Source of the DNA: Microthyrium microscopicum
Lineage: Eukaryota > Ascomycota > Dothideomycetes > Microthyriales > Microthyriaceae
Length of the DNA: 64,000 nt
Assembly (NCBI GenBank): GCA_010405405.1
Contig: MU004237.1
Coordinates: 1,375,345-1,439,344 of the forward strand
Reading direction: 5' to 3'
The notes under the pieces are model-generated. The model was given only the letters and a program-made list of their open reading frames with translations. It was not told the DNA's origin and made no database searches. Position numbers and translations under genes: made by a program. This document shows, piece after piece, positions 22,363 through 34,164 of the stretch; the first letter of the stretch is position 1, and every line of letters begins with the position of its first letter.

Positions 22363-25312
22363 ATGTCGCTGGTTCCAGACGTGACAGTCTCCATGGCAGG
22401 CTCGGCTTCTCCCTCCGAAAAAAGCGCGAGCTCTCCTGCCTTCGCGTCCACGCCAGCATCAACCACCACATCAGTCACCCAGGCCGCCCCAAAAAAACGC
22501 AGCTGTGCAATTTGTAGACGCCGAAAAGTCCGCTGTGACAAGCAGTCACCATGCTCAAACTGCCGTCGCGCAAATATCGCATGTGTCTATCCCGCCACCG
22601 ACCGCCCGCCGAGATGGGCCCGGAGATTGGAGAGACTTTCGAATGAGCAGACGGCTCAAGATGCCGAGCCTGGCGTTGAGAAGATCATGGATCGATTGAG
22701 GACGCTGGAGAACCTTGTCAAGGAGTTGAATGGCCAGCTGGAACAGGCGCAAACGGATGGTTCCTCGAATGGGGCCCCGTCGACAGGCAATTCTCCTGGG
22801 AGCTCTACCCAGGATCGTGATGGAGAGAATCATGCATCTCCGAGTAGTCCTGCTGCTGTGCAGAAACAATTTGGTAGATTGGTTCTCCAAAAGTCGAATC
22901 GTAGCCGCTATGTTAGTACTGGGTTCTGGTCTCGCATCAACGACGAGGTAGGTCGACATTTTTTAGGTCGATCCATTGGTACAAATCGGATGGTTCGCTA
23001 ATCTTTTGAAGCTTGATGGCCTCAAGACAGATACTCGTGAGCTGGAAGGTGATGCGTCTGATAGCTCAGAAGATGAAGCATCGCCTGGAAAATCACCACC
23101 AAGCCAAGAGCTGAACCGGTCTCCTTTAGAACGCAATGCATTTCTATTTCGGAATAACTTGAATCCTGCTTCTGCGGATCTTCACGAGTTTCATCCACTC
23201 CCATCGCAAATTCCGTTTCTCTTGGACATGTTCTCGGAGAACGTGAATTTCCTTTTGCAATCCGTTCATATGCCAACAGCGATCAAATTGATTCGGGATA
23301 TGCGTAGCACTGGTATGACGCACGTTGCACCAAATCATGAAGCCTTATTCTTCTCAATCTACTACGCTGCTATAACCTCCATGGAGGAAGAAGATGTAAG
23401 TTTGCTCTGTTTTATCTCTACCTAAGCTTTGGATCAAGCCACATAGTCTCTCTACTGCTATCTGTTCTGCATCAGGTTTATCCATATCAATTATTCGATT
23501 TGTCCAACTATTAGCGCATATACTCATATCAAGCAGGTGATGACCAATTTCAATTCCTCCAAAGCAGATCTAAGTCTCAAATTCCGAATAGGCCTAGAAC
23601 GAGCCCTCGCAAAAGCCGATTTTCTGAACGCCCCGGACATAGTCCTCGTTCAAGCATTTGCCTTATTTCTCATGCTCGTTCGCCGACACGACAGTCCAAG
23701 ATACGTATGGATGATGACAGGCCTAATCATCCGCATGGCCCAATATCTCGGTCTCCAACGAGACGGCGCTCAGTTCGGCCAACTCACCCCTTATGAAATC
23801 GAGACTCGACGAAAGGTTTGGTGGTGTGTATGCGCATTAGACCTCAGAGCTTCCGAAGACCAAGGTACAGATCTAACGATTGCCATGGACAGCTTTGACA
23901 CTAAAGTACCGCTAAACATCAATGATACTGATATTAGCCCGGAAACGAAAGTCATGCCGGTTGAACGGGAGGGTCTGACAGATATGTCAATGGCACGAAT
24001 TCAGGTTGGTATGATCACACTCATGCGGCAAATCACAGCTAGCGTGAAAGACGGCTCAGCCAGTTTGGACGAGCAAGGCCAGCGCTTAAGCGGCCTCTAC
24101 AAGCAATACGAAGACGGCTATCTTCGATATGCATCCGAGGATGGGAACATCCTTTACTGGGTCGGGGTGACTGTTGCGCGCCTCGTCATGGCTAAAATGA
24201 CTCTCCTAGTCTTCCTCCCCGTTCTTTTCGCGTCGCCCACAAAAACAGATTCAGAACCAAGCGCAGAGTCTACACGCGAAAACTCCATACGCGCCAAATT
24301 ACTAATCGCAGCAATCGAAGTAGCCGAATACAATCACGCACTGAACGATAACCAGCGCTGTCGTAATTGGCGTTGGATATATCAAACATATACTCACTGG
24401 TATGCTATCGTCTACCTTCTCATCGAGACTTGTCGACGGGAATGGTCACCTATCGTGGAACGAGCTTGGACGGTATTGCATAGTTCCTGGTTGATACCTT
24501 CCCATGGAGCCATGGATCGCAAACAGCGTATATGGGTACCACTGCGCAGAATGATGGCCAAGGCGAAACGACACCGGGATGCAGAACTCAACAAATTACG
24601 CGCTGATCCAGACGCTGTGGCTAGATTGGATGCGCAAGATGAAAACGTTCCGTTGCCGACGAGTCCAGAGCCATTCTCAGAATACGATGACTTTCGCTCG
24701 CGATGGCGTCAACTTGTTTCCATGCCCGTCGGAATGGGCTTTGGGACGCCAGCATCACACGGCGCAGCTGACCTACAGGCTTCAAACGATATGAACAGCT
24801 CATCTGCACCATCGAATGCTTCTATTCCAAGCACCATCGACTTCTCCATGAATCAACCATACCAAACTCAGCCATCTTCCTACCAAACCCAACCAGCTCT
24901 CAGCGGATCCTACGATTCTTCCGCACCAGTATATGTCCCAACATATCTCCCCACCACTAACGAAACTCATAACCCCATTCCTAACTTTCAACACGCCACC
25001 AATTCTTCCCTTCCACAAACTCATGGACAGACTGGCGCCCCAACCCACGGTGCTTATTCAGAGCAGGCCAATGATTGGTTCTCAACTGGTGTCGCAGACT
25101 TCAAGGGTACGCCCTGGCTCTGGGGTGACTTTGGCGATGCTGGCATGTCTGATGAAATTGGCATGCCTGAGGGAGTAATCGGTGGTGACCCTGGCCTGAA
25201 TGTTGGTATGGATGGAAATGAAGTGAATATGGAGTCTCCAGATGTGAATTGGTATAATTGGATTGAGTCCGCTAGAGGGATGGAGTTGGATGCGTCTCCG
25301 TGGGTGACTTGA
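22363..25312 (+). CDS. Zn2Cys6 fungal transcription factor
   Basis: Three exons (22,363-22,947; 23,012-23,395; 23,537-25,312) encode 914 residues. The binuclear zinc cluster is CAICRRRKVRCDKQSPCSNC followed by RRANIACVYP (about residues 48-77), with the six cysteines correctly spaced. A short coiled-coil dimerisation helix follows (about 106-128, ending KELNGQLEQA), then a Ser/Pro-rich linker. The middle homology region (fungal-specific transcription factor domain, about 240-620) includes RKVWWCVCALDLR. The C-terminal part is Asn/Gln/Ser/Pro-rich with aromatic and acidic residues (WLWGDFGDAGMSDE), a likely activation domain. It is a nuclear DNA-binding regulator for CGG-type sites. The target genes are unknown; the divergent hydrolase gene is the first candidate. 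Confidence 0.93.
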
Positions 25313-25483
25313 TCACCACGTTTCCATTTGAGAGTAGTATCACAGAAGATTGGTCAAGATGAACAATTCCAAGCCCTTTTCAGATGACCACTGCAAAGTT
25401 CATAACATTCAAGTCAACAATTATTTCGAATATCCAAATAATACAGACATCTCAGTCAAACGAAAATACATGCAGGACCAAAA

Positions 25484-26339
25484 TCAATCATAAACACCCT
25501 TCTGAACCTCTGCCGAACCAAAGCTTACTCGTAAGGAGAGATCATACTCATCGAAATCAACTTCGTCTCTTGTTGGCGTCTTTTCATCCCGTCTTCTTCC
25601 TTCGTAAGCAGGATACACCACATTCGACTCTCTCGCCCGGTACGCTGGCGTCTTCTCATCCCACCTCCTAGGCAAACCAGCAGCTTTATCGTTCCCTTGA
25701 TAAGCAGGCGTCTTTTCAGTCCACGTATGACCGAAAAGACGATAATCCCCACCTGAACCTGCAGGTGCCAGCGGATCCCTCTCCTGGTACGTCGGCGGTC
25801 TATCAAGACCACCCATACCACCTCTGCTAAGACCTCTCGGCATCTCACTCATATCCGGTCTATCCCGCTTTTCTGAAACATAAGCTATAGCGCACGCCAA
25901 AGTCGTGGCAACAAGATTAATCGCTATCCAGAAACTGCAGATAACAGCCATGGTGTACCAGAAGTTGCCACAGGGCCAGGAGTAGTAGGCGTAGGGGCCG
26001 TGGGTGCAGGCAGGTTTTTTGATGGAGAAGTGGGGAGGGATGGTGGTTGTGTTGCTAGTCTCGTTGGCAGTTGGGATAATCGTCGCGTTGCTAGCAAGGG
26101 TGGAGTCTGGCCATTTTACGATTGGGGTAATGGACGATGGCTGCGGTGGGCGGGCTGGTAAGGGGGAGATTGGTAGAGGTGCTGAGATTGGATGTTTGAT
26201 TGGTACTGGTGCTAAGATGGGACACTGAAGAGAGACTACAGGCTTGCTTTATAAGAAGTTGATTTCTGCATATGGGACATGTATGAGGCTTACAGTGAGA
26301 GTGGTGGTGGAAGTTGATTATGCATTTTGGTTGGGTCAT
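25484..26339 (-). CDS. Hypothetical single-pass membrane protein with EKTPAY repeats
   Basis: Two exons (26,339-26,294; 26,211-25,484) join in phase to 257 residues. I do not recognise the family. The N-terminal 85 residues are Pro/Thr/Ser-rich with possible N-glycosylation sites (SNATI, ETSNTT). Then comes a Cys-containing segment (CTHGPYAYYSWPCGNFWYT), one strong transmembrane helix (AVICSFWIAINLVATTLAC) and a hydrophilic tail. The tail repeats a motif three times: TEKTPAYQ, DEKTPAYR, DEKTPTRD. There is no clear signal peptide, so topology is a guess (extracellular N-terminus, cytosolic repeats). The splice model rests on a GTAAGC donor and the frame; if exon 1 is wrong, the shorter ATG at 25,951 would still give the membrane helix and repeats. 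Confidence 0.6.
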
Positions 26340-27726
26340 TGGGCCGTAGGTTAGGAACTACCAGAGTTCCTGACGAGTGAGAGGTATTGCGCTTCATGAT
26401 GTCTACAGCTCAATGAGATATTGAGGTAACTATAGTATCATTGAGGTACTTCGTTTGATATACCGATGGTGACCTCGCGGCCACCCGGGTTTACATGTAC
26501 AATCATGATCACGGACAATGGACATGCCATCGCGACTGTTTGAACCGTCACATCTTTTTGGTAGACTTCAGCCGACCTACGTGAGATCACGGCAGTAAAG
26601 AACCAAACGGTTAAGTTCGACAATCGGCTCAATTGATGGTCTTGCTAAATTGCTATGCCGCAGACCTTCGGCTTAGGAGGAGTATGTGTGTAATAACCCG
26701 TCGCTTACGTATGCAGAAGCAGTCATAGGCAAGCCGGCTTACTGGCAGGCGTCTCAGCCTTGCGAATACATGGGGCCAGAGATGCACGATGGTCCGAAGG
26801 CATCTAGATTCCCGAATCTTGATAGTGATGATTGCTTGGTAGTTTGGAGGGGCGAAAATCGCGGAAACAGAAAAGACAGGACATTGGTTGGTGTTGAGGA
26901 AGGGTGGTTGGTCGGCGGCTACTGCACAGTGACGGAAAGAGCACTTGGCACTAGTCAACTTGGGAAGGGGCGCTCAAACAGGAAAGGCAAGAGGAGGGCA
27001 GCTTTTGGTTGAGGCAGGGAAGGCACGAGGGAACAAGCTGGAGTTGCAAGGAAGGCACGACGTGGGAGAGGCTCTTGCTCTTCTCAGTTCTGGAAGGCGG
27101 AGCTGGGCTGGCTTGTGGGCTTTCCTCAACTGTTTCAAACCAAAGGCTGGCTGCAGTTGTCGATCAACAACATTCTCCAAACAATAACCTAAACCTCCAA
27201 CAAACAACCATTACAACTCTTATACTTTATACATACACAAAAGCTGCCAGGCACCCGGCTTACACTGCTCCCCATTATCCGAACTCTCTATACTCGTCAA
27301 TCTCACCGCTCCAGCGACCTTTCTACGTGGCACCACCTCTCGCTCGTATTTCTCCGATTGTCTCAACTTCAGCCTCTATCCAACCCGTTCGGCTGATCGC
27401 TCTACCCTCAATTGCTTTCTTCTTCTTCGTCAATATCTTCTTACCAAACTTGTGTACTTTTCTACAATCATACCGTTATCATCCTCTGCAAAGCGCATAG
27501 ATCTCATCACCTGCTAGCTCCCAGACTCCGCATCCTTACCCCACCCGCCCTACCACGAGCTCACTCACGTTTCCACGAGGCTTCTTCCACGCGACAATAC
27601 AAGGCTACCATACAAGCAGAGGATCCTTTCCTTCTGGAATGCGGCCCGCGCCGCTGCACCATACTTCAGTGCGCCCATCACCATTACCATTCTGTCCATA
27701 CCGTCGGAGATCATTGAGCGGCAATC
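26340..27726. promoter_or_regulatory. Long 5' region of the arrestin-like gene
   Basis: This 1.39-kb gap has no gene I can support. From about 27,180 to 27,720 the plus strand is strongly pyrimidine-rich with few G bases, typical of a long transcribed leader in filamentous fungi. A TATA-like stretch (CTTATACTTTATACATAC) lies at about 27,220. Open frames of about 100-160 codons here reflect the biased composition and lack motifs. Confidence 0.45.
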
Positions 27727-29072
27727 ATGAGCTCCTTCGTTCCAGCCACCGTCCGCGTTACGGGAACACCAAATAGCAACTTTTTAGTTGGATATCCTGG
27801 TATATCAGCGACATTGGTGAGTCCTCCCATACTCCCCTAGGCCCGTGAATATCTAGCAGAGCTAGTACTAACAAACCCCTACAGCCACGCATAGAAGGCA
27901 AAGTCGAAATCCGTCCGTATCCCACACCAGGCTGGGCCGCCCCAATGCGCATATCATTTATTAAAATCGCCCTTCAGCGACGCGAAACCATACATCCTGC
28001 TGCCGATAATATCAAAAAGCACCTGGCCGCGCCACGAAAAGACATAACGGACATAGTAGGAACCGAAATGCTTTTGTACCGATGCGCTGCCGGAAAAGAA
28101 CATGATACCGTACTTTGCATGGACCTGCCCTTTGTAATATTTATACCGTATGGCCGAGAAGGCGTCGAAGTCGCTAGACGGGTACCGCCCGCAAGTTTAT
28201 CGTTACCGTCAAGGACTGCGGAGACTTTTTATGAGTTGGTTGTTACGGTGCAGCAGGGAAAGTCGGATCAGAAGAAATTCCTCTTTCCAGTTCCTATAAC
28301 GCGCTACGAAACATTAAGTTCCTTTGGGATGTACGACAAACCCGAGTCCGCGGAACAAACATCAGACCACCTTGTAACGCTAGGTATATCTATACCGCGC
28401 TGGTCATTCGGCCCCCTCGACCCTATATCCGTCTACGTAAAAGTCTCACCGAATCCAGACTGGATGAACAAGGCGAAGCGCGTAACCGTCAAAAATATAA
28501 CAATCAGTATTGAAGAAGAAATAATATACAACCACGAAGGCGACGAACCTACCAAAAAGACCCGCTCGCTTGGCAAAACGCAACAACAAGTCGGCATGAA
28601 ACTACCTGAAGCTGGATACTTTACAAACCTAGGCCTGGTATTTCCAGCAAAAGATCTGAGAGATAATGATGGCATACAACCAAGGGGCGATCGGAAGTTT
28701 CCGGTTTATAACGTCTCTGGGTTCACTACTACCGGCTCTCTTTATAAAATTCAGTATTTTCTTGTCGTCAAGGTAAACCCCCCTTTCTCTTACCTTATCT
28801 GGGTACGGTGCTAACATGTTGTTTTCTAGGCACAACTAGGATCAGCCAAAGACATTATCCTCCGCAAACCCATAATAGTCTGCCCATTCGACCACGCAAC
28901 CTGCAAAGAAGAAATGCGCGCGATCGAAGAAGCCGCCAAAGAAGCCGCCAAAATCTCGCGCGAAAATCCCATGGCGCCGGCACAGTGGGTTGCGAATCCA
29001 AAGGATGCGGAGGGTCTCAAAACGTTGGGGTTTTGTCAGGTAGGTGGGGATTTGAGGTTGTTGATTGATTGA
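27727..29072 (+). CDS. Arrestin-like domain protein
   Basis: Three exons (27,727-27,816; 27,885-28,772; 28,830-29,072) encode 406 residues. The pattern suggests an arrestin-type beta-sandwich: a membrane-cargo or scaffold protein without signal peptide or membrane helix. In order there are an opening VRVTGTPNSNFLVGYPGISA, an LPRIEGKVEIRP strand with a conserved-looking SFIKIALQRRE, a DLPFVIFIPYG segment, and a second domain with ISIPRWSFGPLDPISVYVKV and ITISIEEEIIYNHE. The tail is helical and charged (KEEMRAIEEAAKEAAKISRE). Fungal relatives work as adaptors linking the ubiquitin ligase Rsp5 to plasma-membrane transporters; no PPxY motif is visible here, so a different partner or only a structural resemblance is possible. 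The gene has an unusually long pyrimidine-rich leader. Confidence 0.65.
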
Positions 29073-29485
29073 TTAGGGTGGTACAAGATATGGTGAGGGA
29101 AGAGGAGAATGCCGAAATAGTGGTATGGGAAGAGGGGAGGTGATTTGATTGATTTGTTATGCAAGCGCGAAAGGAGTTCTGGGTTATTGGACATATGTCT
29201 CGGATGCATTGGACGTTTTCTTCCATTTTCAGCCGATTAGGCTTCGTTGTATATATACCAATTTTCGCCAACGCTTTAGCCCATGGAATAAATAGAGAAC
29301 GATTGTTCTTGTAACGCCTGACTCCCTGCCTTCTATGCGGACCAAGTGAGCCCGAAAACCCGTAAACCATAGGCGCAAGTGTAAATGTCAAATTCCCATG
29401 CTATGCTATGCAATTATTCCGACTACCCCGTATCACTCCAAACTCATCTTTACTCCATATCCAATTCCATCTCTTGAAGAAAATA
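29073..29485. other. Convergent 3' flanks
   Basis: This stretch separates the arrestin-like gene from the small minus-strand gene. It holds only 3' untranslated sequence as far as I can see. Confidence 0.5.
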
Positions 29486-29827
29486 TCACAAGCGTTTCGG
29501 CCGTATCACTAGATTCTGAAAGGTCGGTAACATCGCTTCCACCGTGGTAGCTTTTGGACTATTCTCCGCGCTAGCCATTGCGCTGCTACTTGCGGATGTG
29601 GTAGCTGGGGTTGTGGATGTGGAGGAGGAACTGGCGAGGAAGTCTGCGATGATGGATTCAATTTGGCGGGCTGGTTGGCTGGAGGGGCCGTACGTTGCGA
29701 TTGCGTTGGAAAGATTTACGTAGAGCTGGCAAGTTGTTAGTTGGGCTGTTCGATGGAGGAAGGTAGGGAAGATTGGGTTGATGGGTGTGAAGATTACCTT
29801 TTGCAGCTCGTCTTCGTTGGTCGTCAT
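29486..29827 (-). CDS. Small hypothetical protein
   Basis: Two exons (29,827-29,798; 29,725-29,486) encode 89 residues after removal of a 72-nt intron with a GTAATC donor and a CTAAC branch site. The unspliced frame is also open (113 codons), but the splice signals are good and splicing joins two helical pieces. The N-terminal half (DELQKLYVNLSNAIATYG, then QIESIIADFLAS) looks like a short amphipathic helical hairpin. The middle is a low-complexity Ser/Thr/Ala run, and the end is TFQNLVIRPKRL. I do not recognise the family. The size and helix suggest a small subunit of a larger complex. Confidence 0.6.
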   Translation of the reverse strand: MTTNEDELQKVIFTPINPIFPTFLHRTAQLTTCQLYVNLSNAIATYGPSSQPARQIESIIADFLASSSSTSTTPATTSASSSAMASAENSPKATTVEAMLPTFQNLVIRPKRL

Positions 29828-30832
29828 GTTACTAGTTTTACTAGACGGATAGGCTGTGTATGTTTGGAGATGGTGAGAATTGTTGCGAGATAGTTTGATG
29901 GGGTGGTGGTGGAATGTAGATATTGGTGGTGGTTAAATAAGAACAGGGGTTGCGAAGGCACTGGGATTATCGTAGTGAGGATGGCGCGTTTGTCTACTAT
30001 ATGAAGAAATCGTTTGCTGTATGTCGATTGGATCGGTGGTTGCGGCAATTGAGGACGAAGGGGAACGTAGAGTATTTATTCGATTCCTTGGAGAGTTGAC
30101 GGAGTGAAGTTGGTGTTGGACTGTTACTGCAGCGATTCGGCAGAATTCCTCGTTTGGCAGCAATAACGGTTTCTCAAGTCTCAGTCAGTGAAGACTTTGA
30201 CACTCCTTAAAGATCAATTGAGAGTAGTGAGATATGGGGAAATGACGGTTCCTGTCAAACTGGAAGAACAAGTATATGGATTATTAGATAGGAAGGAGCA
30301 TAGCTGACAAGCATTTAATATTTGCATAAAAATGGAAGGAAGGCTTGACTTTTTAATCCCAGAAAAATCAGTCCTTAGCAAACCACCAAAACCATTGCTT
30401 TTACCAACCGATTTTTTCCTCCTTAGCAAAGAACTTGTCTGGTCTTGTGCATCAAGCGGGGAATCCAAAACTGCATACTTTACTTTTTTTCCCATAAAAT
30501 TCAGATCTTCATCCCATCGTGCAGCACGGAATGATGCAGCAAGAAAAAGGTTCCCGGCTTACTGGGCCCAGCGGCGGAAAGACTAATACCTTTTATTCAT
30601 TGTAGTACCCCACGTTATTCTGGTTGTAAGTAAACTTTTCAAGCGCGGAGATGAGAAATCATTTCCTTGCTTTCACGATGTCTTTTTCTTGCCGAGTATT
30701 CTTGGCGAATGTGTAAGACGGTAAGACCCCAATTTGAGTCTAGCCCGGCGGCAGGAACCGAACGTTATCGTAAACTTTGATCATCCATTGGGTTCGGATG
30801 TAAGAGTGGGTGTCGTGTGTCGCAAGGCATTG
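29828..30832. other. Intergenic region left of the LINE insertion
   Basis: About 1 kb of ordinary composition. It holds the promoter side of the small hypothetical gene. A 93-codon minus-strand frame at 30,214-30,495 has no motif. Nothing else recognised. Confidence 0.5.
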
Positions 30833-30845
30833 CCGGATGTGGTGT

Positions 30846-32796
30846 CACCATTCCGCCTTCTCGTCTTCCAGCTTCAAGCCTTGCACCTGGGCACTAATCT
30901 CTAGGGCCTGCTAAAGCTCTCCCTATTCGTCTATAAGCCTTAGTAAAGCATGCCTATCTTTAATCTTATTCGTGGCGACCTTAAGGCTAAGAGGTCCTAC
31001 CTATAAACTTTCTAAGACACCCTAGACTATATTTACTACTTTACTAATAGCTTAGGCATTAAGAGTAAGGTTAAGGCTACCTTCTTTTGCTAGAATCTTA
31101 TACTTAAGAACTATACCCTAAGATAAAGAAATTATTAGACTATTATACTAACTAAAAAGTAGTAGTACTTTAGCTTACTATAGTATACCTTAGTATATAA
31201 TACTAAGGCCTCTATAGTAGCCTAAGCCTTAAAAGATTAAGTAGATATAAGTTTATAAGACTTTACTCTTATCTATATCTAGATTAATAATTAGGAAGTA
31301 TACTTCTCTTTATATAATCCTAACGTAAAGATAGCCTAATAGTTTATATATATATTCTATAAGGCTTATAAGTAAATTGCTAGACTAGTCTATATTTACT
31401 AAATACCTAAGTATAAAAATATTAAAAGTAATAACTACGTTAATCTACTTACTAAGTAAGGTACTAAGAAAAGGTCTACTAACTACCCTAACCTATTAGC
31501 TAAATTAAAGAGTACTACTTATCTTAAGATATCTATTAAGAGAGCCTTAAATAATACCTAGTAGAAGAAGTAGACTAAGAGTAAATATAGCTATAAACTA
31601 TATATTCTTATTAAATAAGTTAACTACTATAAACTAGATTTCTACTTTAAAATAAATACTAGAGTTACTAAAATACTTTTTTAACTAAAGTTAGATTATA
31701 TAGAACTAAGAGACTATCTTTTTAAGATTAGCGTAGTAAATAATACTTTCTACTAATATTATAATAACTATACTAACTAAATAGTTTATTATATTCTCTA
31801 TATCTACTTAGGTTTTAATACGCTATAACTTTAAATATAAACTAATATAAGTAGAGTAGTAAGTTATAATAAACTACTAGTAGACCCTATAAAGGTATAA
31901 CTTACTATAGTCTTTATTATTAAAATAGACGCTATCTAAGATATAAGGTATATAGAGAAGTAAAGAATTAAAGTAAAGGCTACGCTTAAAATTAAAGAAA
32001 AGGAGACTACTATAGAAAGGAAAGAAAAGAAGCAAAAGCTCTATCTCTAATAGAAAGCTTAGGTAACTAAGTACGTCCTTAGAAAGCTAATACTCTTACT
32101 TATATAATAATCCTTTTAAAGCACCTAAGGCTACTAGAAACTAGAATTACCTAAGAAAAACTATCTTTATAGGCTAGGGCTCTATAAGATAATAGAGGAA
32201 TTTAAATATAAAGCTAAATTATTAAACTTTAGAAAGCCTTCCCTACTTTAAACTTTTTATAGCAATTCTATAATAACTTAATAGACTACTATATACGCGA
32301 AGAGATAGTAAGAAGCTAAGAACTATAAGAGGATTAAGAAGAAGACAATAGAAGGAATAAGAGAAGAAACTAATAAAATAGCTAGGAGGCGTTTATATAC
32401 CTACTTCTTTACTAGAAGAGAGGCTATAACCTTAAATCTAGTAGTGCTTAAGACTTATTATACCTTAAGTATATTTAGTATTTATTATTATCTTTTAGAG
32501 CATTAGGAATATTATCTTTTTAGGTTTAGGGGCGTTATTATCTTTTAGGCTCCCTTTAAGACCTATATTTAGTAGTATCTTAAATTAGGATATATCTTCT
32601 ACTAAGTCTTACTTACGCAATAACTTAAATATTTTAAGAATCTTAGGGTTAGATATAGATATTAATAATTAGGGCCAAAATCCTATATATTAAATAGCTA
32701 TTATAGAGGTGGCTACATTAGCATAATACGTGCTAGTATCCACTATATAACGGTAGAACTAGTCAAGGCTAAATCCAAACAAACAAACAAACAAAA
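30846..32796 (+). mobile_element. 5'-truncated Tad1-like LINE, RIP-degraded
   Basis: The insertion is bounded by a 13-bp duplication CCGGATGTGGTGT (30,833-30,845 and 32,797-32,809). It ends in a tail of four CAAA units plus A-rich sequence (about 32,775-32,796), a usual 3' end of non-LTR elements. The plus-strand frame of its 5' half keeps the RNase H domain, clearest at about 31,394-31,470 where an I-P-x-H-like block is followed by N-x2-A-x-L-x2-x-x-G-T. After it comes the terminal pol region of Tad1-type elements. The endonuclease and most of the reverse transcriptase are missing, so the copy was born truncated. Frequent TAA/TAG codons, mostly C-to-T or G-to-A derived, show RIP. The first 60-100 bp are far less mutated than the rest. 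Confidence 0.85.
32775..32796 (+). repeat. CAAA-type tail of the LINE
   Basis: Four consecutive units of CAAA (CAAACAAACAAACAAA) close the LINE directly before the second copy of its target duplication. Simple repeats of this type at the 3' end are made during target-primed reverse transcription. Confidence 0.85.
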
Positions 32797-32809
32797 CCGG
32801 ATGTGGTGT

Positions 32810-33277
32810 GGTTTATGGATGGCCGGCGTTTGCGACAACGTGGAGTCTGAGGGCCTGAGCAGGCTTATTGTTTAGCGGTAAGTTGAATGTTACGTTGGTG
32901 ATGGCTCGCAGTGCGCCTGTGGTTTGAACATTGGGTGGCCCTTCGATAGGACGTGGGCGGGTGGGTTTTGCTGGTGGTTTTGAGGATGGTGTTGGTCGCT
33001 GCAAGTTTCTGGGTGTAATTGTTGAGGCATAATTATGATGCTAGTTGCTGTAAATTTTAGGAGGATTGGAAAAGCTGACTCCAACTCAGTGATTTATATC
33101 ATGTTGATCTGGAATTGAGGATAAGCTTTCAGATAGAAGATCAAGACTCAAGAGCAATAGAGTATTGCGGTTGACGTTGAGAAGGATGCCACAAGCAGCG
33201 GTACCTCTCTTAGATGGACTTTATTTCATGCGTAATACCCCAGCCGGAAAGGCGAGAATACGACGGAAGGAAACTTA
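32810..33277. other. Intergenic region right of the LINE
   Basis: Ordinary composition resumes immediately after the LINE. It contains the 3' flank of the next minus-strand gene. Two overlapping 60-codon frames have no motif. Confidence 0.5.
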
Positions 33278-34164
33278 CTACACAGCAGGAACTTTCTGCA
33301 CGTAGTAAGGCAGGCCGCTCCAAGTCTCATTCAGCTCTCCTTGCTGTCCCCCTTCGTCCTCGTCCTCTTCTTCTCCCTCCTCAATATCAGATTCCTCATC
33401 GTCCTCGTCACACGCAGACGAATCCGACCCTTCCGGCGAATCTGCACATCCACGACCTCGTCCAGGGCCCATACCATTATCCGCTTCCCACTGACTCATA
33501 CTGAGGGCACGATACTCCGCCTTCCATTCATCCACCTCCCCCGTAAAATCACATCCCTTCGTCTGCTCCCAATCAATCTTGCCTGAAATATCGAAGGAGT
33601 CTCCAACTGCACACAAAAACATATCGCCCGTGAAGCTCTCTTCATCAGTGAACTGCATGTGAATAACATTCTCTGGTCCAGGTTCAATCTCATCAGTCCC
33701 AGTATCTCGTCCTCGCCATTGGAATCTGATAGGACCGTCGAGGGGTGTAGTGATGGTAGAGGATCGAAGATGGCCTTCTTCGATGTCGATGTTGAAGTCG
33801 CCCCAGATGTGCTCACCACTCGCAGTTTGGCAGAGTCGCATGGTTAGCGGAGAAGTGGTTGTCCAGCCTTCGGAGATCTCGGGGGCTGTTAGGGTGAATA
33901 CTGCACCGGTGGCTAGGATTTTGGGGAGTTTCTGCTGATAAGATTAGCACAGAGGATATATAGAAGGCATTAGTGAGAAACGCTTACTGTTAGAAACGTG
34001 TCTTTTGACTTCTTAGCGCTCGTGTTGCCGGTATCGTCACTTGGCCTCTTTCGCTTCTCATGGTCAACTTTGTTAGAGGTATCTTTCCCTTTCTTTTTGA
34101 GTTCTGCCAATTTGCTCATTTCTCGTAGCGCTACGCGCTTGACTAGATCTTCGTGTGACTCCAT
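33278..34164 (-). CDS. Hypothetical protein with basic N-terminus and acidic tail
   Basis: Two exons (34,164-33,988; 33,931-33,278) join in phase to 276 residues. The N-terminal 60 residues are charged and Lys-rich with nuclear-localisation-like patches (HEKRKRPSDD, SAKKSKD). The centre (about 65-200) looks like a compact beta domain with motifs GEHIWGDFNIDIEEGHLR, PIRFQWRGRDTGTDEI and GDMFLCAVGDSFDISGKID. The tail holds a 25-residue acidic stretch (CDEDDEESDIEEGEEEDEDE) and ends with SGLPYYVQKVPAV. Basic-then-acidic layout suggests a nuclear protein that handles histones or nucleic acids, but I do not recognise the central domain and will not name a function. Its 3' end lies 470 bp from the LINE insertion. 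Confidence 0.75.

Noticed and set aside
26686-27500. Overlapping 100-160-codon frames upstream of the arrestin-like gene
   Set aside because: They arise from biased composition (purine-rich then pyrimidine-rich) and have no motifs. The region is better read as promoter and leader.
15575-30800. Idea that SDR, PTH11-like protein, hydrolase and regulator form a secondary-metabolite cluster
   Set aside because: No polyketide synthase, peptide synthetase, terpene cyclase or P450 is present, and spacing is ordinary.
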